21,141 bases of DNA, from positions 1-21,141 of the forward strand of contig SYEN01000296.1 of assembly GCA_005800795.1 (NCBI GenBank). The letters are read 5' to 3'. Positions 7,630-15,639 of this stretch are shown here, piece by piece. The position numbers were made by a program, and so were the translations under genes. The notes beneath the pieces are model-generated. The model saw only the letters and a list, made by a program, of their open reading frames with translations, had not been told where the DNA came from and did no database searches. The first letter of the stretch is position 1. The number at the start of each line of letters is the position of its first letter. The stretch comes from Burkholderiales bacterium (GTDB lineage: Bacteria; Pseudomonadota; Gammaproteobacteria; Burkholderiales; SG8-41).

Positions 7630-9546
7630 CTACACGCGCTTAAAACAACAAGCCTGCGGCAATCTGGCCATTAAATCCACCACCCAGCGATCACGATTTT
7701 CCGTGGTGTAAATGGCTTTCCCGGCGACCAACACGTTGGATGACAACAAGGTCTGCAGGTAGCCGGTGTAACGCTCTGCGACATGATCTTCGTTTTCTCC
7801 GGCCTGACGCATGATTTCCGGATCAATCACCCACAAGCCGAACTGCATCGGATATTTGACCGATCGTTGCACGCCGCCGGCCCGTTGCAGTGACACTTCA
7901 ATCGCGCGCGTAAACCACCATAACTCAGCCACGCATGCATCGGCCTGCGCCGCGCTGGCCATCAACGATTTTGCCGTGACATCAAACACTGACGCCGTAA
8001 CGTCGCCATTTACCAGGGCTTCATCCAGCGCAAGACCAGCACGTTCAGCGTGCTTCACCGCGAACTCCCAGCGCGCGGTATAACGATCCGCCTCTTTGCC
8101 ATTGCCGCCCGTTTCGTGCAAGGCACGCAGTCCCTGAAAGCTCTGCGCGCGATAAGTGGGATCGAGCGTCGCGGCACGCTGCAGCAGCGACATCGCCAGC
8201 GCCGGTTCCCATTCCCCCAGCATCAACCCTGCGCGCAGCGACACCTCGGCGTCATCGGCATGCTGCGCTGCCAGCGCCATCAGCAGCAGCCGTCCTTGCT
8301 CCGGGTCATCGTCCATCACCGCTTCCGCGCGCAGCAATTGCGCCGACACCGGCTGTGCTGATGCCTGCGCCGGATTCATTTGCAGCAAAGGTTGAAGCAC
8401 CGACTTGCGATACAGGTGACGAAACAGCCATTGACGCTCGACTAGCTTAGCCCACCGCTGATTGAAGGCCTGCATGATGCTGCCCCACTGCTCGCCAAAC
8501 AAAGCCTCGCCCGCGCACGGCCCCTGCAGGTCGCCCGCCGTGGCGTGTTTGCCCAGTGCCGCAACCCGTTCCGGCAATCGAGGATGGGTATCGATCCAGT
8601 CGGGCTTTTCTGCGAGCGCCTGTCGCAGCCAGCGTGCCACGTCCGGCTCGGGCCAGCGCGGCCACACCTGCATGAAGCGCTGCAGATAATCCTGCGGCAC
8701 ATCAGTGTTATTCAGACGCCAGCGATTGGTCTCCCGGCGAAAACCACCGTACCACAGCCGGCCGTAAATCCCCAGCCGCGTCAGCGCCTGCGAAATGGCG
8801 TCGGCACTGGTGACACTCGCCGCATCCGCATCCGCTTCGTATTCGCACTGGCGCGCCAATACAAAACTGCAGGCGCTGAAGTACGGCACAAAGCGCTGCG
8901 CGAAACCCGCCGCCGCACGCTCGAAGATTGTGCCGGACTCCAACACGTCCTGCGCGTAAAGCATCCAGCCGCCGCGCGCACGATACAGCCAATGCCCGAA
9001 GCGGCCATGACGCCGCGAAAAATGACCCAACTCGTGGCCGATGACCGCCAGCATTTGCTCGCGCGACAACACGCACAGCAGCGGAATGCCCAGTGTCAGC
9101 GTCTGCTGCCGGCCAAGAAAACCCAACGCGCCACGCGTTTCGGCGGCGCTGGCATTAAAATCATCATCGACCAGTACGCGCAGTCGCGACGACACCGAGA
9201 GCTTCTCGCGCAGCGCATCGATGGTGCGAAAAAACTCCGGTGCCTGCTCGGGCTTGATTTCCGTACCGTCGAAGCGGTGTATCGGTCGTGTGAGCCAGAC
9301 CAGCAACACCATCGCAGCCACGCCCGCCCAGTTCAGAATCGCCAGCGAGCCGGCCACGAGCGCGGCGTTGAGCACAAACAAGACCAGCGCAATAGGCAAA
9401 ACAATTGGCAACAATTGCGCTGCAGTCAGTGTGACATCGCCCCACAGCGCCAGTACGACGACTTTGAAGCGATACGCCGCCGGATTGCGCACAGCCTGCG
9501 CCTCGAGCTTGCGCAAGTACTCGGGATCGGGTCTGGCCAGTCTCAC
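7630..9546 (-). CDS. M48-family membrane metallopeptidase with long C-terminal helical region
   Basis: A 638-residue zinc peptidase. Two hydrophobic segments (about 44-68 and 70-87) precede the catalytic part. HELGH at 171-175 supplies two zinc ligands and the catalytic Glu; CEYEADADAAS from 234 supplies the third ligand (probably Glu235) in the ExxAD motif of Ste24/HtpX-like enzymes. Residues 400-500 show helix-turn-helix repeats resembling tetratricopeptides (for example EWEPALAMSLLQRAATLDP). It would act at the inner membrane on misfolded or unknown protein substrates. The only available start is GTG 9546, because a TGA precedes it in frame; no clear Shine-Dalgarno is seen. Unlike its neighbours it is not a transport or catabolic gene. 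Confidence 0.88.
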   Translation of the reverse strand: MRLARPDPEYLRKLEAQAVRNPAAYRFKVVVLALWGDVTLTAAQLLPIVLPIALVLFVLNAALVAGSLAILNWAGVAAMVLLVWLTRPIHRFDGTEIKPEQAPEFFRTIDALREKLSVSSRLRVLVDDDFNASAAETRGALGFLGRQQTLTLGIPLLCVLSREQMLAVIGHELGHFSRRHGRFGHWLYRARGGWMLYAQDVLESGTIFERAAAGFAQRFVPYFSACSFVLARQCEYEADADAASVTSADAISQALTRLGIYGRLWYGGFRRETNRWRLNNTDVPQDYLQRFMQVWPRWPEPDVARWLRQALAEKPDWIDTHPRLPERVAALGKHATAGDLQGPCAGEALFGEQWGSIMQAFNQRWAKLVERQWLFRHLYRKSVLQPLLQMNPAQASAQPVSAQLLRAEAVMDDDPEQGRLLLMALAAQHADDAEVSLRAGLMLGEWEPALAMSLLQRAATLDPTYRAQSFQGLRALHETGGNGKEADRYTARWEFAVKHAERAGLALDEALVNGDVTASVFDVTAKSLMASAAQADACVAELWWFTRAIEVSLQRAGGVQRSVKYPMQFGLWVIDPEIMRQAGENEDHVAERYTGYLQTLLSSNVLVAGKAIYTTENRDRWVVDLMARLPQACCFKRV

Positions 9547-9768
9547 ATTGTTGCCGTCATCATGGGAAAATAAGTATGTTCATATACTCGTATCGATTCC
9601 CACATGGGCGAACGCCGCGTTCAAGGCATCACATTTTTGCGCGGTGACCAAACACAATAGAAGGATGGAAAATTCAATCGCCATTTCTTCGTCAACATTA
9701 AGGCATCCCGATCCTGCCAACCGGTCAGCCCAAAATCAAAGGGGCTGACGCCGAATGAAATCCTTGGT
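9547..9768. other. Intergenic region with one strong hairpin
   Basis: No gene is recognised. An 8-bp perfect stem, GTCAGCCC (9724-9731) with GGGCTGAC (9742-9749), has a ten-base A-rich loop. No T-run follows, so it is not a standard terminator for either flank. Confidence 0.4.
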
Positions 9769-9802
9769 ACATAAGTATTTGTTTTAATTGATTTATTTTA
9801 AC
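9769..9802 (+). repeat. AT-rich junction repeat, copy F
   Basis: Plus strand reads AAGTATTTGTTTTAATTGAT. It combines the ATTTGTTTT of one subtype with the AATTGATTTATTTT of the other, linking the two. It lies between the M48 gene and the 3' end of the thiolase. Confidence 0.6.
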
Positions 9803-9848
9803 TGTTCAATCCCCATGAATACGAGGTCCCGCGGTGGAGGCCACGGCC

Positions 9849-11078
9849 TCAGCGCCCGACGATAAAGCACACCGAGGTGGTGGCACTGCCACCGAGGTTA
9901 AACGTGGCGAAATTTTTCGCGCCACCGACTTGATAGTCGCCAGCATTGCCCGTCACTTGCCGCCAGCCATCCAGCAACATGCGCACGCCTGTTGCGCCAA
10001 CGGGGTGACCCAGACCGATCAGTCCGCCCGACGGATTGACCGGCAGTTTGCCGCCGGGTGTGATGGTGCCATCCTCGATCGCGCGCCAGCTTTCACCGGG
10101 CGGTGTCATGCCGAAATGATCTATCGCCATGTATTCGGTGATTGAAAAACAGTCGTGCACCTCGACACCATCGCAGGCATAAATGTTGTCCATCGCGGCA
10201 CGGCCCAACGCATCCATCATGGCCTTGCGCGCATGCGGAAACACATAGGGCTGTCCGCGGCTTGCACTGATCTTGGCAGAGTAGAGTAATGGCGCTGTCG
10301 AGTGCCCCCAGCCCTTGATGCGCGGGATGGCGTCGAGCGTCACACCGCGCCGGGCCGCATACCGTTCGGCCACCGCACGCGAGGCGAGGAAAACCGCCGC
10401 TGCGCCGTCCGTCACCTGGCCGCAATCGGCCTTGCGCAAGCTACCTTCGATGGGCGGGTTGGCAAGATCATCATCCGCAAAATGTTCCGGCCCCAGTTTC
10501 CATGCGCGCGTTTGCGCCAGGGGGTTGCGCCTGGCGCTGGCGTAATTGTTTTCGGAAATGGCGCGCAAATGCGCGCGGTCAAGACCGTATCGTTCCTCAT
10601 ATTCCGCCGCCACCTGCGAGAACATATAGGGCCAGACATAGCGCGCTTGCGTGGCTTCGCGGCCCGCCCAAGCCGCTGATCCCAGATATTCCGCCGCGCG
10701 CTGGCCGGGCACGTTTCGCATCAGCTCGATGCCCAGCACCAGCGCCAGCCCATACCGGCCCGCTTCGATCTCGGCGCTCGCAGCGAGCAGCGCGATACTG
10801 CCGGAGGCGCAAGCGGCTTCGTGCCGTGACGCAGGCACGCCCGCCAGATCAGGGTGCACGTGGCCAAAAAAACCGCCCAACTGGCCCTGCCCGCCAAACA
10901 ACTCACCCGCGAAGTTGCCTACATGCGCGGTTTCAACTTCATTAGGCTCAATGCCTGTGGCCGCAAAGGCGGATTCCGTGGTGTCGCGGAACAACTCAAA
11001 CAGACTGTTGCCTTCACGCTCCAGATTGCGCGCGAAATCACTTTGTGCGCCGCCCAATACAAATATTTCTCGCGCCAA
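9849..11078 (-). CDS. Thiolase, SCP-x/acetyl-CoA acetyltransferase type
   Basis: A 409-residue thiolase-fold enzyme that would cleave or form a 3-oxoacyl-CoA. I place the start at TTG 11078, giving MAREIFVLGGAQSDFARN, the usual family opening, with GGAGG (11084-11088) five bases upstream; ATG 11129 would add 17 unlikely residues. Catalytic marks in this numbering: nucleophilic Cys90 in EAACASGS, HDCF at 308-311 (the SCP2-type replacement of NEAF), and His358 in GLGHPVGATG. The last CxG motif of degradative thiolases is replaced by NLGGSATT, again as in SCP-x types. Such enzymes often pair with a DUF35 OB-fold partner; none is visible here. The gene sits alone between AT-rich repeats F and G. 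Confidence 0.9.
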   Translation of the reverse strand: MAREIFVLGGAQSDFARNLEREGNSLFELFRDTTESAFAATGIEPNEVETAHVGNFAGELFGGQGQLGGFFGHVHPDLAGVPASRHEAACASGSIALLAASAEIEAGRYGLALVLGIELMRNVPGQRAAEYLGSAAWAGREATQARYVWPYMFSQVAAEYEERYGLDRAHLRAISENNYASARRNPLAQTRAWKLGPEHFADDDLANPPIEGSLRKADCGQVTDGAAAVFLASRAVAERYAARRGVTLDAIPRIKGWGHSTAPLLYSAKISASRGQPYVFPHARKAMMDALGRAAMDNIYACDGVEVHDCFSITEYMAIDHFGMTPPGESWRAIEDGTITPGGKLPVNPSGGLIGLGHPVGATGVRMLLDGWRQVTGNAGDYQVGGAKNFATFNLGGSATTSVCFIVGR

Positions 11079-11252
11079 CTCAACCTCCCATACGTATCGA
11101 ATGACCTTGCCGCAATTATCGGCTGACATTATAGACAGCCTTTTATAAAGGCTATGTCATTGACTGTACCTCGCGCGAGAGAGCATTCCCTGACCATGAA
11201 TATCCGTCCCCCCCGCACGCTGGCCATTCCGTATCGGCCGTGGACAGGCCGC

Positions 11253-11402
11253 TCATCCGCTACGGCATGGAGCCGTGTCGCCCGCGATCATGCTGCCGAT
11301 GGCGTCGAGCGGGCCGACTTCGGCCTAGGGGATCGCTGCGCGCGGCAGGTTGGGGTAGCGGGTTTGGAGGATGCGTTGTGCCCGGTCAGTGGCAAAGGTC
11401 AT
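11253..11402 (-). pseudogene. Possible N-terminal gene fragment with in-frame TAG
   Basis: A minus frame opens at ATG 11402 (MTFATDRAQRILQTRYPNLP), meets TAG at 11325-11327 (codon 26) after AAIP, continues AEVGPLDAIGSMIAGD and stops at TGA 11253-11255. Codon use looks coding on both sides of the TAG, and a CAG origin is plausible. I do not recognise the family. The rest of 11079-11645 shows no gene beyond this and repeat G. Confidence 0.25.
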
Positions 11403-11460
11403 CGGCGCTCCCGTGCGCTATCAAGTCAAATCTAAATTACCCTGCCCGCCAATGCGTTGT

Positions 11461-11494
11461 TATTTTAACTAATTTATTTTAAACAATATTTTTC
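11461..11494 (+). repeat. AT-rich junction repeat, copy G
   Basis: Plus strand reads TAACTAATTTATTTTAAAC, a variant of the second subtype. It lies about 150 bp upstream of Bug-4 and separates it from the thiolase block. Confidence 0.5.
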
Positions 11495-11645
11495 TTAATC
11501 TAAATACGAACCACGTAACCGACATGGTGGGCATTGCGTGTAAAGGACGCATGCAATATAGCGCCGCGGCATTCGCTGATGGTTGTATCGCCGTGTGATG
11601 CGCGGTTAAATGCGTGAATTCGGCGAATAACTCGGGAAAAACAAA

Positions 11646-12635
11646 ATGAACATGCTGCGTTGGTTGATATTGATGACTGCTGCCGGGCTGCCGGGCTTGC
11701 TTGCGCCGAGCGAGTCGCACGCGCAGCAGAAATACCCGATCAAGCCGATCCGCTTCATCGTGCCGTATCCGCCCGGCGGCTCGACCGATTACACCGCGCG
11801 CGAGATCGCGCCGCGCCTGGCGGAAATGTGGGGCCAGCAGCTGGTGATCGACAATCGCGGTGGCGCGGGCAGTCTCATCGGCCACGGCCTCGCTGCAACC
11901 TCGGTGCCCGATGGCTACACGCTGCTGCTGGGCACCTCGACGGGTCTGTCGATCACGCCCGCACTGGGCACCAAGCTCGCTTACGATCCGCAAAAGGATT
12001 TTGCGCCGATAGGGCTTATTGTGTTCGCGCCTTACATGCTGACGCTGCATCCTTCGATTCCCGCGAGCAACCTGCAGGCTTTCATCGACTATGCCAAAAA
12101 GCAGCCCGGCAAGTTGAACTACGGCTCATCGGGCACATCGACGCCGAATCATCTGGGCGGCGAGATGATGGACATCATGGCCGGTATCCGCACCGTGCAT
12201 GTACCGTACAAAGGTGGCGGGCTTGCGCTGACGGATCTCATTGGCGGGCAACTGCAATTTATGTTCTCTGCGATTCCACAGGTGTTGCCGCACGTGAAAA
12301 CGGGTCGCCTGCGCGCCATCGCGGTGGGGCATCCCACGCGCACACGAGCTGCACCTGATTTGCCGCCTGTCGCCGAGACGTTACCGGGGTTTAACAACAC
12401 AACTTGGTACGGCTTGCTCGCGCCGGCACGCACGCCACGCGACATCGTGGTACGCATCAACGCGGACTTGAACAGGGTGCTTGCGCAACCCGAATTTGCC
12501 CAGCGGATTTTGATCCAGGGCGTCGAAGCAGCGACCACGACACCGGAAGGACTGGGAGAGATGATCCGTGCCGAGGAGGCGCGCTGGCGCAAAGTGATCA
12601 AGGGCGCGGGGATCGTGGCGGAGGCGATACGGTAG
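11646..12635 (+). CDS. Bug-4: Bug/TctC-family periplasmic solute-binding protein
   Basis: A 329-residue exported receptor. Signal peptide of about 26 residues (ESHAQQ), mature start KYPIKPIRFIVPY, canonical ligand loop PGGSTD at 43-48, and family blocks LNYGSSGTSTPNH, HVPYKGGG, LPHVKTGRLRAIAV, LLAPARTPRDI. ATG 11646 is the first start giving a proper leader; only a weak purine run (GGGAAAAA) precedes it. Loop residues match the family norm, so it is probably functional. It converges on Bug-5 across a structured 120-bp spacer. Confidence 0.93.
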   Translation: MNMLRWLILMTAAGLPGLLAPSESHAQQKYPIKPIRFIVPYPPGGSTDYTAREIAPRLAEMWGQQLVIDNRGGAGSLIGHGLAATSVPDGYTLLLGTSTGLSITPALGTKLAYDPQKDFAPIGLIVFAPYMLTLHPSIPASNLQAFIDYAKKQPGKLNYGSSGTSTPNHLGGEMMDIMAGIRTVHVPYKGGGLALTDLIGGQLQFMFSAIPQVLPHVKTGRLRAIAVGHPTRTRAAPDLPPVAETLPGFNNTTWYGLLAPARTPRDIVVRINADLNRVLAQPEFAQRILIQGVEAATTTPEGLGEMIRAEEARWRKVIKGAGIVAEAIR

Positions 12636-12638
12636 TGA

Positions 12639-12730
12639 AAGTGAGGCTGTCTGAAAATGTCAGAAGTACCATGCCATGCAGATAGCCTCTTGAACCCGTC
12701 GGCCTCTACCGTTGACGGCCGACCTCACTT
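12639..12730. terminator. Nested inverted repeats between convergent Bug-4 and Bug-5
   Basis: Outer arms AAGTGAGG (12639-12646) and CCTCACTT (12723-12730) are perfect complements. Inside lies a second perfect stem, GTCGGCC (12698-12704) with GGCCGAC (12717-12723). The placement between two gene ends suggests a bidirectional terminator, although no T-run follows the stems. Confidence 0.45.
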
Positions 12731-12756
12731 GAAAATTCCACCGGTGGGTGCCACGA

Positions 12757-13731
12757 TCAGTTCATCTTGAGGTTGGCCTTCTTAATGACTTCGGCGTATT
12801 GGGCCATGTCGGATTTCATCAGTTCCCCGAACTGCTCCGGGGTGTTGATGAAGGGATCGGTGCCGAGTTCGCGCATGCGCGCGGAGAACTCCGGCGCGGC
12901 CAGCGCCCTGTTGATCTCTTGCGAGAGCTTGTCCAGTATCGGCTTCGGCAAGCCCGCCGGCCCGATCAGGCCGAACCAGCCCTTGGCGTTGAAGCCCGGC
13001 AAGCCGGCTTCCTTGAACGTGGGTACCTTCGGCACGGCGGGATAGCGCTGATCGCCGGTGATGGCCAGTGCCTTGACGCGGTCGGTTTTGATCAAGGGCA
13101 GCAGGTTGACGGCCGCGTTCAGATACACCTCGATCTCGCCGCCGAGGAAGGCAGTGAGCTGCGGCCCGGATCCTTTATAGGGAATCTGCTGCATCTTGAT
13201 GCCGGCCTCGATCTGGAACAGTTCGATGGCCAGATGCGTCACGCTGCCGCTGCCCGATGTGCCGAAGTTGAGCTGCCCGGGCCTCGGTTTCGCAAATGCG
13301 ATGAACTGCTTCAGGCTGGTCACCGGGAGGGATTTGTGAACGGCCAGGATGTTCTCGCTGCGCCCCAACGTTGCGATGGGCGTAAAGTCTTTGAGCGGGT
13401 CGTACGGCGCCTTGATCATCTGCGTGACGATGACATGCGTGGTGGTAATCACCATGAGCGTATAGCCGTCCGGCGCCGACCGTGCAACATGCTCGGAGCC
13501 GATCAGGGTGTTGCCGCCCCCGCGGTTGTCGACCGGCACTTGTCTGCCCCACGCCTCGTGGAGCCGCTGCCCGATCAACTGCGCGTACACGCTCGTGCTC
13601 CCGCCCGCCGGATAGGGCGTGACGATGCGTATGGGCTTGCTCGGATAGGGTTGTTGGGCGTGAGCCGGAAAGACCAGTGCGGTCATCCCACATGCCAATG
13701 CCAGACAGGCAATCAGTCTCGGGTGATTCAT
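12757..13731 (-). CDS. Bug-5: Bug/TctC-family solute-binding protein with altered ligand loop
   Basis: A 324-residue exported receptor. Leader 1-25 (FPAHAQQ), mature start PYPSKPIRIVTPY. The ligand loop reads AGGSTS at 42-47, followed by VYAQ: Ser47 stands where other Bug proteins have Asp, and Gln replaces the usual Arg. Later blocks are normal (LNFGTSGSGS, IPYKGSG, RVKALAITGDQR, GLPGFNAKGWFGL). The change suggests a different ligand or binding mode. ATG 13731 has GAGGAG five bases upstream. A candidate promoter and an 18-bp perfect palindrome lie 90-170 bases upstream, suggesting that the gene has its own regulator. Confidence 0.93.
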   Translation of the reverse strand: MNHPRLIACLALACGMTALVFPAHAQQPYPSKPIRIVTPYPAGGSTSVYAQLIGQRLHEAWGRQVPVDNRGGGNTLIGSEHVARSAPDGYTLMVITTTHVIVTQMIKAPYDPLKDFTPIATLGRSENILAVHKSLPVTSLKQFIAFAKPRPGQLNFGTSGSGSVTHLAIELFQIEAGIKMQQIPYKGSGPQLTAFLGGEIEVYLNAAVNLLPLIKTDRVKALAITGDQRYPAVPKVPTFKEAGLPGFNAKGWFGLIGPAGLPKPILDKLSQEINRALAAPEFSARMRELGTDPFINTPEQFGELMKSDMAQYAEVIKKANLKMN

Positions 13732-13822
13732 TACGGCTCCTCGCAGATTTTAAAGCCATTCATGCGGCACAGACGGTCTCGGCTGCTCACCGCGGTTTGC
13801 ATACCGCCCGCGGCTGGCGCTC

Positions 13823-13840
13823 TGTTGGCGCGCGCCAACA
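13823..13840. promoter_or_regulatory. 18-bp perfect palindrome, candidate operator for Bug-5
   Basis: TGTTGGCGCGCGCCAACA is identical on both strands. It lies 92 bases before the Bug-5 start and about 30 bases downstream of the candidate -10 box, a typical place for a repressor site. No regulator gene is in the window. Confidence 0.45.
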
Positions 13841-13869
13841 ATGGTCCGTGAATGTCGTCGCAAACCGCA

Positions 13870-13897
13870 TGTATAGGTTTAGATGCAGGTGCAGCAA
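13870..13897 (-). promoter_or_regulatory. Candidate sigma-70 promoter for Bug-5
   Basis: On the minus strand TTGCTG (13892-13897) and TATACA (13870-13875) are 16 bases apart and point toward Bug-5. The palindrome at 13823 lies just downstream. Confidence 0.35.
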
Positions 13898-14171
13898 AAA
13901 CCGACGGTTTGGTTTTATAGCGATTGAACGTCGCAGGCTCTGAAATACAGGAAATTCAAACCGTGTTTTTGCTTCAACCCTAATGTATCTGCAGCCCGGC
14001 GCGCAGTCAATTCGCGGCCTTTTCGCGCAGGCCACCACCATACGCCTCAAGAATGCATCGTAGCTATCGCACACGCGTTCTCCGGGTCAGTGTTGTCGGA
14101 GCGCGCCCGATAGATCTACCGTTTTCTTCGCTGCCGCCTGGGGGGCCTGGCAATTCAATTGTGGCTGGCGT
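13898..14171. other. Upper part of the Bug-6/Bug-5 spacer
   Basis: The 440-bp gap between Bug-6 and Bug-5 holds the promoter and palindrome in its lower half. I see no recognisable gene, repeat or terminator in this upper half. Confidence 0.4.
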
Positions 14172-15131
14172 TCAATCCTGCTGCAGGCCTGCATCGCGCA
14201 CCACCTGCCGCCAGCGCACAATATCCTTGCGCACGAATTCGGTGAATGCGTCACGTGACATCACCTCAGGCTCTGCACCTTCCCGGGCAAAACGTTCTTT
14301 GGTGTCGGGCAACTGCAGCACTTTCTGTAACTCGGCAGCGAGCCGATTTACGATGTCGTTGGGCGTTTTCGCCGGTGCGGCGATGCCCCACCACAATTCC
14401 ACCACGTACCCCGGCAGTCCTGCTTCGCTGACCGTGGAGAGCCCGGGCGTGAATGAATTGCGCCGGGCGCCGGTGACGGCGAGCGCTTTGAGCCGTCCCG
14501 CCTGCACCTGCGGCAGCACCGACGGCAGACTGGTGACAAACAATTGCGTATGGCCGCCCATCAGGTCGGTCAGTGCTGGTACGGCACCTTTATAGGGGAC
14601 GTGCACAATATTGATGCCTGCCGCACGGCGCAGCAGTTCCGTGGCGAGGTGATTGATCCCGCCGCTGCCGGTGGAGGCGTAGTTGATTTCGCCCGGCTTG
14701 GCTTTGGCCAGCGCCAATAGTTCCTTGAGACTTTTTACCGGCATGGAGGGATGCACAATCAGTATCATCGGGCCAGTGGCCATCATCCCGACGAAGGTGA
14801 AGTCGGCCATCGGGTCATAGGGCAATTTTTTCCGTATTACCGCGTTGGTGGCGAATGACCCCTGCACATTGAGAATGGAATAGCCGTCCGGTGCCGATTT
14901 CGCGACATTTTCCGCTCCGATCATCGCGCCTGCGCCAGGGCGATTGTCGATCACGACCTGTTGTCCGAGTTGCGTGGTCAGCCCCAAAGCCACCGCGCGC
15001 GACAAGACATCGTTGCTGCCACCCGGCGGGAACGGCACCACGAAACGCACCGGCTTCGCAGGGTAACTCTGCGCCCACAGATGCGTAACGGGCGCGCATG
15101 AAAAAATTATTAAAAACAGATAGTTACGCAT
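14172..15131 (-). CDS. Bug-6: Bug/TctC-family solute-binding protein with repeat-derived N-terminus
   Basis: A 319-residue receptor with family marks throughout: SYPAKPVRFVVPF, ligand loop PGGSND at 36-41, INYASTGSGG, HVPYKGAVP, LPQVQAGRLKALAVTG, WWGIAAPAKTP. The first ten residues, MRNYLFLIIF, are encoded by AT-rich repeat H, and the normal-looking leader remainder (CAPVTHLWAQ) follows. The repeat thus appears to have replaced the original 5' end and supplied a new ATG and hydrophobic stretch. The leader is short (20 residues) but could still work. No clear Shine-Dalgarno precedes the ATG, so translation may be poor. The body of the gene shows no lesion. Confidence 0.88.
   Translation of the reverse strand: MRNYLFLIIFSCAPVTHLWAQSYPAKPVRFVVPFPPGGSNDVLSRAVALGLTTQLGQQVVIDNRPGAGAMIGAENVAKSAPDGYSILNVQGSFATNAVIRKKLPYDPMADFTFVGMMATGPMILIVHPSMPVKSLKELLALAKAKPGEINYASTGSGGINHLATELLRRAAGINIVHVPYKGAVPALTDLMGGHTQLFVTSLPSVLPQVQAGRLKALAVTGARRNSFTPGLSTVSEAGLPGYVVELWWGIAAPAKTPNDIVNRLAAELQKVLQLPDTKERFAREGAEPEVMSRDAFTEFVRKDIVRWRQVVRDAGLQQD
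15100..15127 (-). repeat. AT-rich junction repeat, copy H, inside the Bug-6 start
   Basis: Minus strand carries the exact core GTAACTATCTGTTTTTA, in frame as N-Y-L-F-L after Met-Arg of Bug-6. Nine-base arms ATGCGTAAC (15081-15089) and GTTACGCAT (15123-15131) form a perfect inverted repeat around the AT-rich part. Confidence 0.75.
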
Positions 15132-15364
15132 AGTTCGCCCATTCGCCCGTTCGCCTTCGCACTATCGACCGGTGTTCTTGATACGCTACGTTAACAGCAA
15201 GTTCTACGAATGCCAATGCTGGAGACGGGCGATAGGAATTTTCAAACTAGCCATCGGAATAGACCCCCTTGTAGCCCGAGCTCACCAACAGGACTATTTA
15301 GTCTGAATCGCCGACCACACCACGCCGTCCGCAATTCCGTAAAAACGCATCATTCACATAGAAT
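15132..15364. other. Short block between repeats H and I, no recognised gene
   Basis: About 230 bp. It starts with three tandem near-copies of TTCGCCC (15134-15155). One plus frame (RPVFLIRYVNSKFYEC and onward) is open for about 50 codons, but I cannot relate it to any family. Confidence 0.3.
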
Positions 15365-15395
15365 ATATAACTAATTGATTTAATTGATATTTTTT
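15365..15395 (+). repeat. AT-rich junction repeat, copy I
   Basis: Plus strand reads TAACTAATTGATTTAATTGA followed by TATTTTTT. Copy J shares 19 of these 20 bases. It lies 57 bp beyond the stop position of IS91-like remnant R2; copy A lies about 45 bp beyond the stop of R1. Confidence 0.7.
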
Positions 15396-15451
15396 GACAT
15401 TGTAAACAAAGCTCAATGCATTCCAGCGGCCCCGGTAAAACCCGCCGACTC

Positions 15452-15621
15452 TCAAGCGCACTGCCATAGATCCACCCGCTTGCGCGCCGCTGTTCGCGGC
15501 GGTGGATCAAACCGATGAGCTTGAATATCTTTGCGATTACTGCTGGTTCTTCGATGATGGCTATCACTTTGAGCTTGCCGCCGCCGAGGTGCAGCGAATG
15601 AAGCAAGAGGGCGTTGCCTGA
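15452..15621 (-). pseudogene. IS91-like transposase 3' remnant R2
   Basis: The minus strand reads HSLHLGGGKLKVIAII, EEPAVIAKIFKLIGL, then after loss of one base near 15507 DPPPRTAARKRVDLWQCA and TGA (15452-15454). GGKLKVIAxIEEPAVIAKI is the signature end of IS91-type Y2 transposases. After the stop both R1 and R2 continue with similar sequence (GAG(G/T)CGGC(T/G)GGTTTT, then CGGGGCCG), so both keep the 3' non-coding end of one element type. Everything upstream, including the HUH domain, is gone. It abuts Bug-7 with under 20 bases between. Confidence 0.7.
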
Positions 15622-15639
15622 CCCTCGTATCAACCCTGG

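Noticed and set aside
8545..9748. Long plus-strand open frames across the peptidase gene
   Set aside because: They are antisense to the M48 gene, whose HELGH motif, membrane segments and codon use clearly mark the minus strand as coding.
11469..12050. Minus-strand open frame of 193 codons overlapping Bug-4
   Set aside because: It is the shadow of Bug-4 and its 3' end falls in repeat G; no coding features are visible.
12748..13851. A long plus-strand open frame of 367 codons
   Set aside because: It is the complement of Bug-5, has Arg/His/Gln-rich translation without domain marks, and no ribosome site. Bug-5 explains the region fully.
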